In this document: positions 12,252 through 24,849 of the stretch, one piece after another
Numbering within the stretch: position 1 is the first letter of the stretch
How the letters are laid out: each line of letters starts with the position of its first letter
Assembly: GCF_008831285.2 (NCBI RefSeq)
Contig: NC_045140.1
Coordinates: forward strand, 5,621,528-5,685,527
Reading direction: 5' to 3'
DNA length: 64,000 nucleotides
Origin: Nymphaea colorata
Taxonomy: Eukaryota; Streptophyta; Magnoliopsida; Nymphaeales; Nymphaeaceae
Made by a program: the position numbers and the translations under genes
The notes under the pieces: generated by a model
What the model was told of the DNA's origin: nothing
Databases searched by the model: none
What the model saw: only the letters and a program-made list of their open reading frames with translations

Positions 12252-13388
12252 TCATTGGTTGCCAGTGGAGCCGCTGTTGTAAGAGGTGTGCTTGGCGGAG
12301 GAGCCCTTGCAGAGTTTGACGGGGTATTTGATAGCGTTGAGCTGCAGCTTGCGCAGGGCCGCGCTGCCGAGATCCACGCCGCAGATGTCGGCGAGCCTCA
12401 CCAGGTAGAGCAGCACGTCCGACAGCTCCTCGCCCAGGTGCTCCTTCTCCTCCGCCTTCCAGTCCGGCAGCCCCTTCGGCACCTCTCCCTTCCACTGGAA
12501 TATCTCAGACAGTTCTCCCACCTCTCCCACCTATACGCACAGCACGCCCCCACAAATCGGAAGTCACCAAAAAGGACCAAACAACAGCCAAATGCACAAC
12601 TACTCTATGCATTAACACATTCGCCCACAGATTCTTCGGCAGTAGTCTGTGTTGTATACTTTAAAATGTAAATCTAACAGATGGTATTGCAAACGGCTGA
12701 CGAATGTGGTTTACCACTCACCACCAAGAAATTTTTATTCACAAACACAAAAAAAAAGGTAGAGGATTCATAGGCTCTTAGGTTTTGGCCTTCCTTCTTT
12801 TCTTAAAGAATGTAAAGCGTGGGGTCCTTTAATGGATGTTAAATGCTATATTCAAGCTAGTATGTTAGCCTAGAAAAGGAGAGATGCATATTACCATATG
12901 ATAGGCTGTCATGGGGAAAATAGACATCTAGCTATCTACAAAGGGAAGGTGATTTCAGTGTTAAAAAAGAAAACTTATCAATGAAACCAAAGCAAAACTA
13001 GGGTTTCGTTTGTATCTCAACAACAAGAACAAGAGAAATTTGTATTTTCTATTGCGGAAAAAAGGAAAACCCCAAGAACCAAACGCAATCTCCTGATGTA
13101 ATTGTGAAGGGATGTAGAAGAAAACCAATGTTTTCTCCCAAGCAACAGAAAAATAAGGAGAAACCATCTGAAAAACCAAGGCATGGGGCTTCTAGAGAGA
13201 GAAGGGCGAAAAGGGTAGGAAGCGAATGGGCATACCAGGGCGAGGAGCAAGTTCCTGGGACTGTGGAACCGATCCCAATCCCTTTCTTTGGCAAACTCGG
13301 CCATCTTCTCCCTCAGTTCTTCGAGGGTAACGCTCTTGCAGGACTTTCCGTTCTCTCGGTGGTCGCTTTCCGTCTTCACGCCGTCCAT
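12252..13388 (-). CDS. dCTP pyrophosphatase 1-like protein (MazG-fold NTP pyrophosphohydrolase)
   Basis: Two exons on the minus strand, 13388-13236 and 12530-12252, joined by a GT-AG intron, encode 143 residues. The central all-alpha MazG domain carries the metal-binding signature ExxE...ExxD: E57-L-S-E60 in EVGELSEIFQWKG and E86-L-S-D89 in HLGEELSDVLLYLVRLAD. The N-terminal helix TLEELREKMAEFAKERDW and the later KYPVKLCKGSS match the RS21-C6/DCTPP1 subfamily. Those enzymes hydrolyse dCTP and modified dCTPs to the monophosphate, cleaning the nucleotide pool. The length fits the family; the Arabidopsis counterpart is probably At3g25400 (from memory). The start at 13388 is chosen because it opens the conserved helix after a short hydrophilic tail. 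A CT-rich leader lies upstream to about 13480. All catalytic acidic residues are present, so the enzyme is probably active. Confidence 0.92.
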
Positions 13389-16230
13389 CTCTCTGGACTT
13401 CGGCCGGAAAGTTATCGGAGTGCAAAAACGAAACAGACGTAGGGAGAGAGAGGGAGGTGGGTATCAATAGGAGAGGAGAGTCAGGAGACGCATTTTATGT
13501 GGGAAGCACGGGCCTCACGCCTGGGGGCTACCGGCTATCGGCAGTTTCTCGGTCACATTTTAAAGAGAGAGCGATACGTGTCAACTGCGGGTAGAGTGGG
13601 AAAGGTGAACGGCCGCCCGGCACTACCCGCTACCTCCGGTTTTCCGGTCGGCCGGCCGGCCGGCCGATTGCCTGTGGGACCCACAAAGTATCCCCATCTG
13701 ATGGGGTTGGTACCATATTCTCTTCCTTCCGGCAACGTCGACAGAAATTCCTCCTCCTCCTCTCCAAAATCTTTCTATTTGGTATTGTTTTGGTTGATTG
13801 AGCAGACAATGTCTATGTTCTTTGGCATCATTGGTTTTGGTAGCATTCAAATTTGTCCCAGCCAAAAAAAAGGAGAAATCTTTGAAAATCAATTATTGTG
13901 TCCTTTTTCAAGGGAAAATGAAACATAATCAACTTCAAGTTAGAGAAAAAAAATTATGTGAGGCACAAAATGACACATCTCATGTCCCAACGAAAGTGCT
14001 ACTGGTTAAACTCTAAGATCCTTCAAGTTGAAGTTGGTCAGAAGAAAAGTAATCTCAAAAGACCCCTTGGCAGGATTGACATGGGTCAAGAATTCTCAAA
14101 AGAAAAGAGAACAGTTTAGGTGGTGAATTTCAATTGGTTTTGGGGTTTGAAAGAGTTTTTTAGGAATGTTTGGCTATTGCAACACTCCCAAAAGCATTTT
14201 ATAGACTTATCCTAATATTTGTAGCATAATCATAAAATATTATTATGTAGTGTTTTAAGAATATTTGAAATAAATTTATATGATATTTAGTTTGTATTCT
14301 AGTTGCCAAAATGTCCATACATCAGCCCTTTCTCCTTCTTCCTTCTTTCTTTCTCATATTTTTTGGGTCTAGAACTGCTTCAACACATAAGTGGTCTTAT
14401 CATACATCCTTTGTCACGCATACCATTGTTTGTAGTCTAAAAAAGTAGTATCCATGAAGCTACAAAATAGTAAAATGAGATGAGAAAGCAAAAAAATATG
14501 ACCAACAATATGGGTCACTCATACCAATGTTTTGTCGCATATAATATATATATATATATATTGATGAAAGTATACTGATGCCTCCGATGGAAGGCTCTTA
14601 CAAACAAGTATACCTTCAAAGTAAAACAAATGGTAATCGGATGGTGTTGTTAGAAGAAGAAGGCTAATTCTGTTCATATCTCCGTGAATAAGGATACGAG
14701 GACATGGCTTTGGAAAAGCTACTCCGAAATTGTTTGTTTTCCGGGGAAACCGAAGCACAATCAACTTGAGTTTGGGACGACAATTCCACATGGAACTCTT
14801 GAATAGTTTGAATTTGATCGTCGAGCGCATTACAATCACGAGGACCCAATGAAGTATAATATGTTGCTGGTGAGGCCCCACCATGTGAACATTGAAGCAA
14901 TTTGCAGAACATGTATATCCTTCCAGGAACAATGTGAAATGGTTGATAGTGTCTACGGGGCCGTTGTTTGACAATAGTGATATTATGTTATGTTATTCTC
15001 TCCTGCCTCCGACCCAAAATAGTTAGATTTATTGGACACTTTAAAGAATCAGATCTTCTTTTGGAACAAGTGCAGTAATATACTGTTACTTTTCTCAAAC
15101 AGCTATGATTGCTTACCATACATCTTCTTAGCCTTCTTCTATAGTCATTTTATTAGGTATTATGATATCTCTAAAGTTATGTGAAGTTTCTTTAACCGGT
15201 GAGCCTTGGCATCATGTCTTACAGAGACGATACCGAAGGATGGAGGCATAGTAGAAATATTGGTCCAAGATCTTTAACCTAACCTTCCTCATGTTTCCCT
15301 TTTACCACTTGCACAAATCTCTATGTTGGCTATCTTTCTTTTAAACAAAGTCATAAGATCTACACTTGAAGATTATGCATGGCCACTTAGTAATAGTTGC
15401 ATGGTGAGGCCAAATTTAGTTAGTTGAAGATCAAACAAATGACCCTCTCCCTCCCTCTCTCTCATTAGTGCAACCGATCGAATAGGATAGGATTGCTCTA
15501 ACCTGAATCAGTGACCTTCAGTATCATCAATGAAAATGAAATTCATCCGTTGTAACATGCTATACGAACGCCACTTGATTCGATTCTTGGATGGTGCTTT
15601 TCTGATGGTATTGTGGAGTATTGATTCGGGTCAAGGGTTGCGTTCTTGAGGCTAATGTGGCCGGTTCTTAACCTCTCTCTCTCTTTCTCTCTCTCCCCCA
15701 TTATTGTGACTACTTTGGAACTGAGGTTAGGTAAACTATTTCTAGATTAGGGTAAGGGATATGTAGACCCCAGGCACTGGACTCTTGATCTTCTTTTCAA
15801 CTCTAGGGTTTTAAGCAAAAGTACCCTTAGATAAAGACACATACATGCAGAGGCATGGACATTCACAGGAGCTGTCTATTTAGGTGTCTAATCTGAAAAG
15901 ATCTGAAGCTTATCCCCTGTTGAACCAGTTAAGTCTAACTCACTGCTGTGGGTGTGGAATGAGAGTTATGTCAATCAAAATATTGGTATAGATATGGACA
16001 AACATCACCAAGATGAGCGCATTTACAATGTGGAATATGGATGGTAGAGATTCCCAGTTGTGACAGAGATATATTTGATGTATCATATATTAGTGCTCGT
16101 CGATAATTTTCTAAGTATTTGAGGGATCAATTTTAGTTATCAAAATTAAGTTTCTATGTACTAGTGCCTCTAAGGAAAAATTTACTAGATCAACTACTTA
16201 CTTGATCCTATCTGAGATGCACTAAATGCA
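13389..16230. other. Intergenic region upstream of the dCTPP1-like gene
   Basis: Positions 13390-13720 are GC-richer, with a GGCCGGCCGGCCGGCCGG run near 13661-13678, and probably hold the promoter of the minus-strand gene. Beyond that the DNA is AT-rich, with a short TA run near 14545-14562 and CT-rich patches near 15440 and 15675. ORFs such as 14519-14974 (minus, 151 codons) match nothing I recognise. Confidence 0.45.
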
Positions 16231-16235
16231 AATTC

Positions 16236-16429
16236 AGGGGCGTTTGATATTATCATAATCATGGAATTTTAGAATCAAAATGCTCATTTTTTAAGAATAA
16301 GAATCATTGAACAACAAGATATTTTCTTTTTAGAATACCTGGAGTTTTGATTCCATTCCAGCTTGAAGAGGAATTATGATTCTAGAATTTACGTTCTTAA
16401 ATCAAAATTCCAAACCATCAAACGCCCCT
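16236..16429. mobile_element. MITE with 13-bp perfect terminal inverted repeats
   Basis: Begins AGGGGCGTTTGAT (16236-16248) and ends with its exact reverse complement ATCAAACGCCCCT (16417-16429). The interior is also largely self-complementary: GGAATTTTAGAATCAAAAT near the left end against ATCAAAATTCC near the right. At ~194 bp and non-coding it is a foldback miniature transposon. The TIR resembles hAT-type MITEs, but no clear target duplication is left. Confidence 0.85.
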
Positions 16430-16536
16430 TAATCTATCACTAATATGATGAGATACTACAACTCCAAATTTGTAGAAAATATGATAAGATCCTCTCTAGA
16501 ACTTATAAAAAATATGATCCCCCTCTTAGTGCATCC

Positions 16537-17252
16537 TGGGGATGCCAATTAAGGGTGGGCCCAGCCCGGCCCGACCCGATGTCCGAAACTCGGGCCCAGG
16601 TCTGGCAAACCCGGTTATAATAAAAAAATATTTTTTTAAAATATAAATTTTTTTTTAATATAAAATATATTTCTAATAATAAAATATATATTATTAATAA
16701 AAAAATTCTTTTAAAAATTATCGGGCCAATCCAGGCAAGCCCATCGGGCCCGGGCCAGGTTTTTCGAGACTAGACCTGGGCCTGTACCGGGTCGAGTACT
16801 GGGTATGAACGGCGGCCTGGCCCGGTGCACACTCTTAATGTCAATGGGTCAGATATCTAAGTGAAAAACTTAAAAAGAGTTGGATATGAAAAAAAAAACT
16901 TAACATCAGATCAAGATAGCAGATATGATTCAGATTTAGTAAATAGCATTTGATCAGGTTTGAATTCGAGCACAATTACATTTTGAAACGTGGTTTGGAT
17001 TCAAATGTTCACTTAAAAGTCGGATTCAGATCCAGATGTGAAAACAAAGCTAGGTTTGAAGAGTAAACGTTGAATTCAGATCCAGATATGAAAACAAAGC
17101 TAGGTTTGAATAGTAAATTCAAAAATTAGATTTCGTATATGGTATCACTTTTCTTCATTTGTATTCAAATCTGAATTTGAACATGTAAACATCCGTTAAA
17201 TCAATCTAGCAAAAGATACATCTGATTCAAATCTAATCTTTTGACATCCCTA
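16537..17252. mobile_element. Non-autonomous element (TIR TGGGGATGCCAA/TAGGGATGTCAA), split by a nested insertion
   Basis: The left end TGGGGATGCCAAT (from 16537) pairs with the right end TTGACATCCCTA (to 17252). Flanking GCATCC and GCAATCC may be a worn target duplication. The interior is rich in GGATTCAGATCC-like motifs. It includes a 50-bp tandem duplication whose units start at 17021 and 17071 and share TTCAGATCCAGATRTGAAAA. No coding sequence. It is interrupted by the element at 16550-16837. Confidence 0.6.
16550..16837. mobile_element. hAT-like GC-ended miniature element, nested
   Basis: Starts TAAGGGTGGGC and ends GCACACTCTTA; the terminal inverted repeat matches 9 of 11 positions. 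It is flanked by an 8-bp target duplication ATGCCAAT (16542-16549) / ATGTCAAT (16838-16845), differing at one base. Both arms are GC-rich (GGGCCCAGCCCGGCCCGACC type) around an AT-only core. An 8-bp duplication is the hallmark of hAT transposases. A second member lies at 61663-61975. Confidence 0.8.
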
Positions 17253-17600
17253 CGCAATCCAGTTTTTTTTTTTTTAGGCTCTGTCACCAGTCAGCCCGGT
17301 GCGGAACCCAAGGAATTTGAGGACAGTAATTTTCAAGAATATTTAAAAACAAATAGAATCTTAGGCCTTCCAAGGACCCCTTAGTCCTTCATGCAAGAAA
17401 GATCCCACAAGTCACTGTTTACTTGGATAAAGTTGAGGCACTGCCCAAGGCAGAGTCAGCCAGCAAGCATCACAAGTTCTCATACATGGCTTCTTTGCAT
17501 TGAAATAGAAGCTTGTCTGTAGTGGATGACCAAAGTTGTAGGGTACCCTACAGTCCAACCAAGAGCCAGCTCACACTAAGAAGGTCTTCCCATCACATCC

Positions 17601-17816
17601 TTTATAGACAGGGGTAGGGGTAGAGCTAGAAATTTTTCATGAGCGGGGCTGAATTAAAGTTTTTAAATTTTGACTATGGCCGAAATATCATTTTTCAAAA
17701 TTTTATATAAAACAAATGAAATTTTCTAAAATTTACATGTAAATTTTAAAAAAAAGTTTGAGGTGGAGCCAGGGGCCATGCGGGGGCCCTACCTTGGCTC
17801 CGCCCCTGTCTATAAA
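17601..17816. mobile_element. GGGGCGGAGCC-family miniature element (best preserved copy)
   Basis: The 14-bp terminus TTTATAGACAGGGG at 17601-17614 is the exact reverse complement of the right end CCCCTGTCTATAAA at 17803-17816. Inside is an AT-rich core (GACTATGG, AATATCATTTTTCAAAATTT, ATATAAAACAAATGAAATTT) and a GC-rich right arm GAGGTGGAGCC...GGCTCCGCCCCTG. Related copies lie near 10421, 20175, 23759, 56950 and 58715. Non-coding; transposed in trans by an unknown transposase. Confidence 0.75.
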
Positions 17817-19976
17817 CGAAAGTGGTGCACACTCTTCTGTTCAACAGCAACATTAACAACATCAAGTCAGTTGGAGCAGTGAAAGGCAACATGCACTGTC
17901 CCAATTATAAGGTGCATTCAATCTCATGGATTTCTGAAAGTGGGCATGTCTCAACATGTGTTGTCTTGTATTTGGGTATCTTTTTTTTTTTTTTTTATGG
18001 AGGTCTCAAATGGGGCCATGAATGAGTAGGATCCATTACTGTTCCACCACTGTTTACTGCTTCATATTTAGTGGCAGTGCACTTTTTGGGATTTTTGTTT
18101 CCTCCTTTTCTTGTGATGAGAAATGCACTAACTTTTAGTTGTTAATGGCCACACCACTGCAAATGTGAATCTCAAGAGTGATTGGCAGTGAGTTCTACTT
18201 TTGTGTTTGGCCCAAAAAAGAGAGACCATGGAGAGAAAAGAACTTAAGATGAAGATGCCATTAGGGATGTAAACGGTTCGGATTCGATTCAGATCTACCC
18301 TTGCAATCCAATTTGGTTTCAAACTTAGACTTGGATTTTACTTGTTGGCATCACCTCAGGCATTTATATTTAATTTGATTGGGTCTTTATTGGGCACCAA
18401 TCATGTACCAAACTGATACTCAAATTTATATATGAAAATTAGAGAAGATTTATTACAATTGAATTTTTTTGTATGATTTCAAAATCCAATGCAGTCGCTA
18501 AGCCACATTAGGGCTGGTATGGGCAGTTGCCAGCACCAGCGCCATATCTTTAACTTTTCCTTTATTTTCACATGAATGCCTTTAACTATTTGCTTAAAAT
18601 TCGAGAAAAAATTGGAGAATTTTGAAATAGTGCCCTTGGATAAAAATTTCAAGCTCCACTGCTAAGGTCAATGATGTTAAGTTAATTGGTAGTCATAAAT
18701 TTCGATTTTTGCAACTCAAAATCACAATTTTTGTATTCAAATACTTTTTGATATTCCAACCACATGGCATGACCGGATTTTTAAAAATCAGCCGATAAAA
18801 ATTGCCTTGTACTGGGATTTTTCTATTTTAGAAATTAATCAATAAATATTATAAAATAAATATAATAAAATAAAAGAACTCGTTCTTCCAACTCTTCCAT
18901 CAGTCAACATGACTGGGTATGGGCCCATACTGACCACTCTGCCTCTAGAGAGACTTTTGCTCTTACTTTTTAAAATTCTCATCAACGTTCTCCTCAAAAA
19001 CATGTCACCAAAGACAAAAAAAAAAAAATGCAAAATAAAAAGTATCTTTCACAAGTTTTACTGTTTTTTGTTTTGGCATCAAAACCAAAGCAAAGAGGCC
19101 AAATAAGACACAAGACTCAAACCAAAACCAAAGTAAAAAGGCCAAATAAGACACAAAAGGTAAGTTTGGAGTTCGACTCGTTAGCAAATGACTCGTTTGA
19201 ACTCGTTCACGAATCGAGCTTGAGGTCACCCCTATAAGACGCATAAGCCTTTAGGGCAGAGGTGCCATCCTCAATGTTTTATGTTCTCCAGTGCATTATG
19301 CAGTAGAGTCAAAAGCTTAGGTTTAGTGTAGGCACCTTAACGTAATTTTTTGAATCTTCCCTTCTAATGAAATTTTTCTTGAGCTAGTGTGGGCAGTGGC
19401 CCACACCAGCCCCCTTGCATATAACCACTGCAAACGTCAAAGCCTGTCAAAATATAAACAAAAACCCTTGTTTAAGCTCTCTAAAACTAAGCTGTTTGGA
19501 GCTAATGTTGCAGATTGCAAAATAGGCGTCGGTTGGGGAATTATCAATTATGTATTTCATTTATTTACGATAAACAGAATTATAAACTTATGAGCTAACG
19601 GTCGGCAAATTTCTCGAAGAACTCGGGGAATATTAATATTGAGAGAGAAGAAAAAGGACCTGCAGGCGAAACGAACGGGACAAGAAAGATGGCAAGTTGG
19701 TAACGCAAGGGGGAGAAAAAGGAAGGCGATGATGGCAGGAGGAAGGAATGTTGGTTATTGGGGAAAGTGGAAAGTGAAGGGCGTGGATGAATTTGGGGAG
19801 AAGCAATGGCTGCTCCGACCTTTTGATTTCCGTTCCCTGAGATTATCGACGCGTCTCGGGGCTGACGCCCTTTCAGCCCCACCAAGACGACTTGTTGCCG
19901 GAGTTATGGCGGCCTGCATGTGGAAGCACAGGCGCAGCTACATCTCCACAAAATATATATAATGTTATTTATTACA

Positions 19977-19999
19977 TTATATATATATATATATATATA
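19977..19999. repeat. (AT)n microsatellite
   Basis: Simple AT dinucleotide run. Confidence 0.9.
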
Positions 20000-20174
20000 A
20001 AAGTGTTCTTATAACTTATAAGCATTGCAAATTGAGTTAGTAATTTCTGGTTGAATGAAAGGAAAAAGTGTTTTTAAAAATTTTGAGTTAGTTTTCTCTC
20101 TGCCAGTGAATCGAGGCTTGGCTTGACCGTGCTTTAGCTTGTTGGCTAAAAGGGTAACTTCCATCGTTTTAGAG

Positions 20175-20310
20175 GACATTTTTTAAGAAAAGGTTAAATT
20201 ATAGTTTTAAAATTTTGACAAGAGTCGAAATATTAATTTTTCAAAATTTTGATATAAAATAAATGAAATTTTTAAAAATTTATATGTAATTTTTTTTAAT
20301 TTTTACCAAT
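20175..20310. mobile_element. Partial GGGGCGGAGCC-family element (AT-rich core only)
   Basis: Carries the core order GGTTAAATTATAGTTTTAAA, AAATATTAATTTTTCAAAAT and ATAAATGAAATTT, matching the cores at 17601 and 56950. The GC-rich right arm is missing. Confidence 0.6.
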
Positions 20311-20695
20311 GTTCACGATAAAACGTCTATAAAAGTATCTTGTTTACTGACGTTTGCATGTCGAACATTGGGTATCCAATTTCAACTAACATCCTACCCA
20401 TCGGTGAAAGATGTTCTTCGTTCATGTTTCTTCGGACATCAGTCGGTGAATTAATCCTTTTTGTAGTGCTACTAAACATTAAGCGCGGTTCATTCATTTT
20501 TTATATGCAAAACGACTATAGACATTGTCACCACCAAGGCAAAAAATGCATGTCAAAATCATATTTCAGTGCACTCCAGGGGGAGGAAGGAGAACATTAA
20601 GTCATTAATCTCGGGATTATACGCATTATAAAGGCTTATGTTAGATCTTCTAGATGAAGCATGGTTCCAACATTCATTTTTTATATGTAAAATGG

Positions 20696-20700
<5 letters not shown>

Positions 20701-20736
<36 letters not shown>
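20701..20736. repeat. (TA)18 microsatellite
   Basis: Uninterrupted TA run. Short sequences on each side (CATTCATTTTTTATATG before 20700 and again near 20495) are also duplicated, suggesting local tandem duplication around it. Confidence 0.9.
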
Positions 20737-20739
<3 letters not shown>

Positions 20740-20969
20740 ACCAAAGCAAAAACATGCATATAAAAATCATATTCCAGTGCAATCCGAGGGCTAGGGGAGA
20801 TCAGCGAATCTATCTGATTATATGTGTCATACTGGTGCATAGAATTTTCGTGTGTTAGTATGGTTAATGATAAAATATCCCTAGTTCACATAGAAAATAA
20901 AACTTTTTATATGACAAAATTGAAAATCGAAAAAAAGTAAAAAAAGACTACTAAGAACATTCTTTTTCA

Positions 20970-21700
20970 ATGAGTTACAAAAATGTCCCCTCTGCTCTTA
21001 CAGAGGATATGGGTTGCGTGCACTTAATGGCGCATGCAACTCGCTCCTGGAGATCAGACCATTCCTTTATTCTCACTCTGCACTCTTTCCTGCGCGATCT
21101 CCGGCCATTATTGTGGTCTAATCCTTTTCTTGTGAGTAGAGGCAGCACAAAGAGTTTGAAGAATTTCTTTGACTCTACAAATGCAGGCTTCTTAGACCAG
21201 ACTGTGCAGATGTGGTCAAAGACTGTTGGTACTCAGAAGTTAGAGCTCGCTTTGAAGTTGGAGATTACGTGGAGGAAAGTTCTGTGGTGGACTTTCATTT
21301 CTATGGCAATGTCTCCTCTTTGACAGTTGAAATTTGAGTTAAAGAGAGTTCAATTGGGAGTTCTGCCCTCTAGAAATGTTAATTATGAATGGATGTTGAG
21401 GAAGGAGTTAGAGTCGATTATCCATGAGGAGAAAATCTTTTGGAAGCCGAAATGTAGCATTCATGGTTGAAAGAAAGTGACTGCAACATGAGTTTTTTCC
21501 AATTTCAGTTTCAAAGAAGTTGGCTAAAAAATAGAGTTAACTCTATAGGAGTTAATGGGGCGTCAGGTAGAGGACCTTATAAAAATGATGCAGGACCTTT
21601 AGGCGAGCAGGAAGTTAACATTCCACTGCTCGAAGAAGACCTGAAGGCCTCCTCATTCCCCCTGCCTCTCTAGTCGTGGGCTATGTCAGGAATTGGGTGA
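20970..21700 (+). mobile_element. Decayed LINE (L1-type) ORF2 fragment
   Basis: Conceptual translation across frameshifts shows features of a plant L1 ORF2 between endonuclease and reverse transcriptase. WRSDHSFIL matches the C-terminal SDH motif of the endonuclease. LRKELESIIHEEKIFWKPK matches the usual 'L..EL..i..eEe.fW.qKs' stretch. KESDCNMSFFQF matches the degenerate 'EGDrNTkFFH' motif. Stops and frame changes break it (for example near 21324 and 21468), and the catalytic RT blocks are absent. It is a dead 5'- and 3'-truncated relic. Confidence 0.7.
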
Positions 21701-23758
21701 AATACGGTATACCTTTCAACTTGGGTATTGTGACCCAACTTTTATAGTCCAGGAGAATACCACCCACAAGAACATGTGATGTGTCTTTTACATGCCTGCA
21801 GCTATGTTACGCCTCTTAAGGCCACGACTCATGACCTTGGTAGAGTATTCTTCATTGATTTTTTTGCGGATGATGGTAGGGGAAGATCCTTACTTGGTGA
21901 GCTCACGGGAAGGCTCTCCTCAAGAGAATGAGAAGTTATGATAATCTCATATGCTTTCCTCTTTTCGGTCACCATTCAATGTGAATTACGCCTAAGAAAT
22001 CATTTGATTGATTAAGCTCTTGACATGATCTCTTGAGTACCTGCAGTTACTCCTAACTTGGACTTTAGAAGTTAAATCATATTTGTTTATGTAATTTCCT
22101 TTTGATACTCAATTAGATCTTTCTTAATAGGGCCCATACCATCATTACATGCTATCTATTCAACCAAATGTCAAGTAGTATAGTGGGCACGATTATAGGC
22201 CTGAATATAATCCAATCAAAATGGAATCTGAACACATTTATGTTTTCCTTGAGTGTGATAAAATGAATTTTGAATCCCAATCCAACGTTTCTTCTAATGG
22301 TTTCATTAGATGGACATGGAATTGTGAGAGTTGATGTTCCTTTGGGATCGCTTGGTAACAAGGAGTGTCTTATGAATCTGCCTCAAAGATCAAGCCAGAG
22401 TCATGAAATATTAATACTGGTATTCCATGAATCCACCCCAAATTTTAGGATGTGGGTTCATAGGACAATGTCAGGGCCCGTGTTCCTGCTGCTAAACAGC
22501 ACCTCTAAGACGGAATCAAAGTATAACTTTGTGAAAGACCAACCTATACTCAATAAGCAGCCGTTTGAATCAAGCTATGAATATATGTTTGGAACTTGAT
22601 TTAGCATGAAAAGAGATTATTTCATATATTCCATACTCATGTTGTCTAAACCATAAATGAATGTTGTATTTTTTTTCAATCTGACCTTACTTATACATTC
22701 AATTTTTTAATAATGTTATTTGGACAGAAAGCATGAATTTTCAGGTCTCAAAAGTTAGTCAGCACAATTTGAGTTTGCAGATTTTTAAAGATATCAAATT
22801 ACTTATAATGATGCTAAAATTACATTATTTATATTTTCCATTAAAAGTGTAAGTTGATCATATGATAAGGTTGAATAAAAGAAAAAATTATTATTTGTGA
22901 AAAGAGAAACTTTTTCTTATCAAATATACTGCTTGTGCTCTTATGAGTCTTATATCCTTACTATATTTAAAATTAGGTTAGGAACATTCGGCAACATGGT
23001 TTCAATGTCTGGCGTCCATAGTGGACTGCACAATCTTTAGGCCTTTTGAGATTATTATGCCTGAAATTTTATTCTCTTCGAGCAAATACTAAAGTTTTCA
23101 TATGTTCATCTTACCAATTTATTCTCGAATACAAAACTAGGTTCACCCACTTTTCTGTCATTGTTATCTCTCTCTCTCTCTTTGTGTGTGTGTGTGTCTA
23201 TATATATATAATGTGTGTGTGTGTGAAATCAGAAATATGAAAAATTATGTAGATCAAGAACGAGTCATTCAATCAACTAGATTCTAAGTTTACTTGTTCA
23301 AAAATGGTGAATGACAATTTGTAGTTTAAATATATATAAAAATTATTAAATTATGAAATGTGAAAATTATATAGAACAAGTATGAGTCATTCAAACAACT
23401 TGATTAGAAATTCACATAATCCTCTAAGGTTGCTTGTTCAAAAAAAGTGAATGACAATTTGTTATTTGAATGTAAATTTGCATGTGCCTTGAAAACTACC
23501 ATTGATTTGATGACTAATAATCCAATATATTATCTTCTAAACGTCAATTTAAAAATTATAAAAGCTTAAAAAATAGAGAATATGACAACGTAATAATAAA
23601 AATCCCATGTGTAGACATGGGAGAAAGAACCTATGCATAAACTTTTACCAGAATCCGACAACCAGTGTGCATGGTACAGGTGTCCGCTTCAAAAGGAAGG
23701 GAGTTCAAGGCAAACCTTTCTGCAACCTCTTTCCTTGTAGCCTTATTGTGGGGGACAA
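21701..23758. other. Intergenic region, nothing recognised
   Basis: AT-rich DNA with chance ORFs (the longest 22270-22599, plus) lacking recognisable domains, and a TC/GT/TA compound simple repeat near 23168-23224. Some of it may belong to the adjacent LINE relic but has decayed beyond recognition. A ~60-bp block near 23230-23300 (ATGAAAATTATGTAGA...GAGTCATTCAA...) recurs near 23355-23430. Confidence 0.4.
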
Positions 23759-23945
23759 CAGGGGCGGAGTCAGGCTTTTTTTTAGGGGCGGGCCGACAGT
23801 ACAACTTCTGAATCCGGGTAGGGCCAACTGAATTCAAATCCAAAAAATACATTACACAATTAAAAAAATTTATTTTTTTCAATGTAAATTTTTTTTTTTC
23901 CATTGGCCGGGGTGGGGCCATGGCCTAGGCAGCCCCCCCGAGGGA
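23759..23945. mobile_element. GGGGCGGAGCC-family miniature element, opposite orientation
   Basis: Starts CAGGGGCGGAGTCAGG, passes through GGGCGGGCCGACAG and an AT-rich core, and ends GGGGTGGGGCCATGGCC...AGCCCCCCC. The orientation is reversed relative to the 17601 copy. No target duplication could be fixed. Confidence 0.65.
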
Positions 23946-24849
23946 CAATATTATTAGCACTGGATGTGAATGCAGGCATTTGTTTCCTACCCACCACCTT
24001 GTCCCCCTACTTCTTCAAGTGCATTGCATGCGATTTTATTGAAGAAAGCAATAATTTGGCTCTCCCACACACACATGCATGTATGTCAACTACTAAAAAT
24101 GCTCCCCACAATCTCAAGAGGGAATCAGCTGTTTCAAGAAATAGATTCATTTGCCATTATTAGGGTTAGTAGGAGAGTCAGAAATTTTTTGCTAAGAGCA
24201 ACTAATGCATAGTAACTCCATTTTAGACCTTCAAAATCTCATATGCTCTTCAAATATATACTAAAATAATGAATTGATGAATCAATAAGTAGTAAAGTGA
24301 ATTACATGGGTGGCAACTGCCCACACAGGTCCAAATGTGGTTGGCCACTGATTAGGATTGTGCATTACTTAGTTAAGCCCGGGCTCAGTGCGGAGATCAG
24401 TCGACCCACCCATTATGGCCTGATCCTCAGTTCAGTATCTAACATCTAAATGCTAAACTTGGTTGAATTCTTTGATTTCAACCTCATTTTCTGAATTAAA
24501 CTCAATTAAGGCAAACACATTAAATTTTTGAGATAACACAATGCTAATGCTATACTAACCAATAAGAGTTGTGAACTGGGTCGAGCAAGTCAAGTAGAGT
24601 AAAATCCTTCTTGATGTTTTGGATGCTTTTTAAAAGATGTGAAAAGAAAAATAAAATGGAGAAACAAACAAAAATTTGATGGTGAAAAGAAAAATCAAAT
24701 CACAAACTGAACAAAAGCTTGGTGGTGAAAGAAAAAAAAAGTCAAACTCTTCACTAAAATAATTCTATTTAATTATTTCTTCTCAGTAAACAAGCACTGA
24801 AAATAACATCTACAAGTGGGGTTTCAGAAGAAAAAAGAAACATTATTTG

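Larger units (their letters stand above)
17817..20969. other. Intergenic region, no gene recognised
   Basis: AT-rich, with fragments of repeat families: a palindromic TGTGGGCAGTGGCCCACA near 19388, GAGCTCG-type motifs near 19170-19230 and TA microsatellites. A GC-richer island at 19600-19940 contains short ORFs on both strands. One on the minus strand from 19919, 54 codons rich in Ser/Arg/Ala, looks like a targeting peptide but no downstream exon was recognised. Confidence 0.4.

Noticed and set aside
12255..12671. 138-codon plus-strand ORF over dCTPP1 exon 2
   Set aside because: It is the antisense shadow of the well-supported minus-strand enzyme exon.
14519..14974. 151-codon minus-strand ORF
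   Set aside because: No known motif, ends in a translated TA microsatellite, and no splice partners were found.
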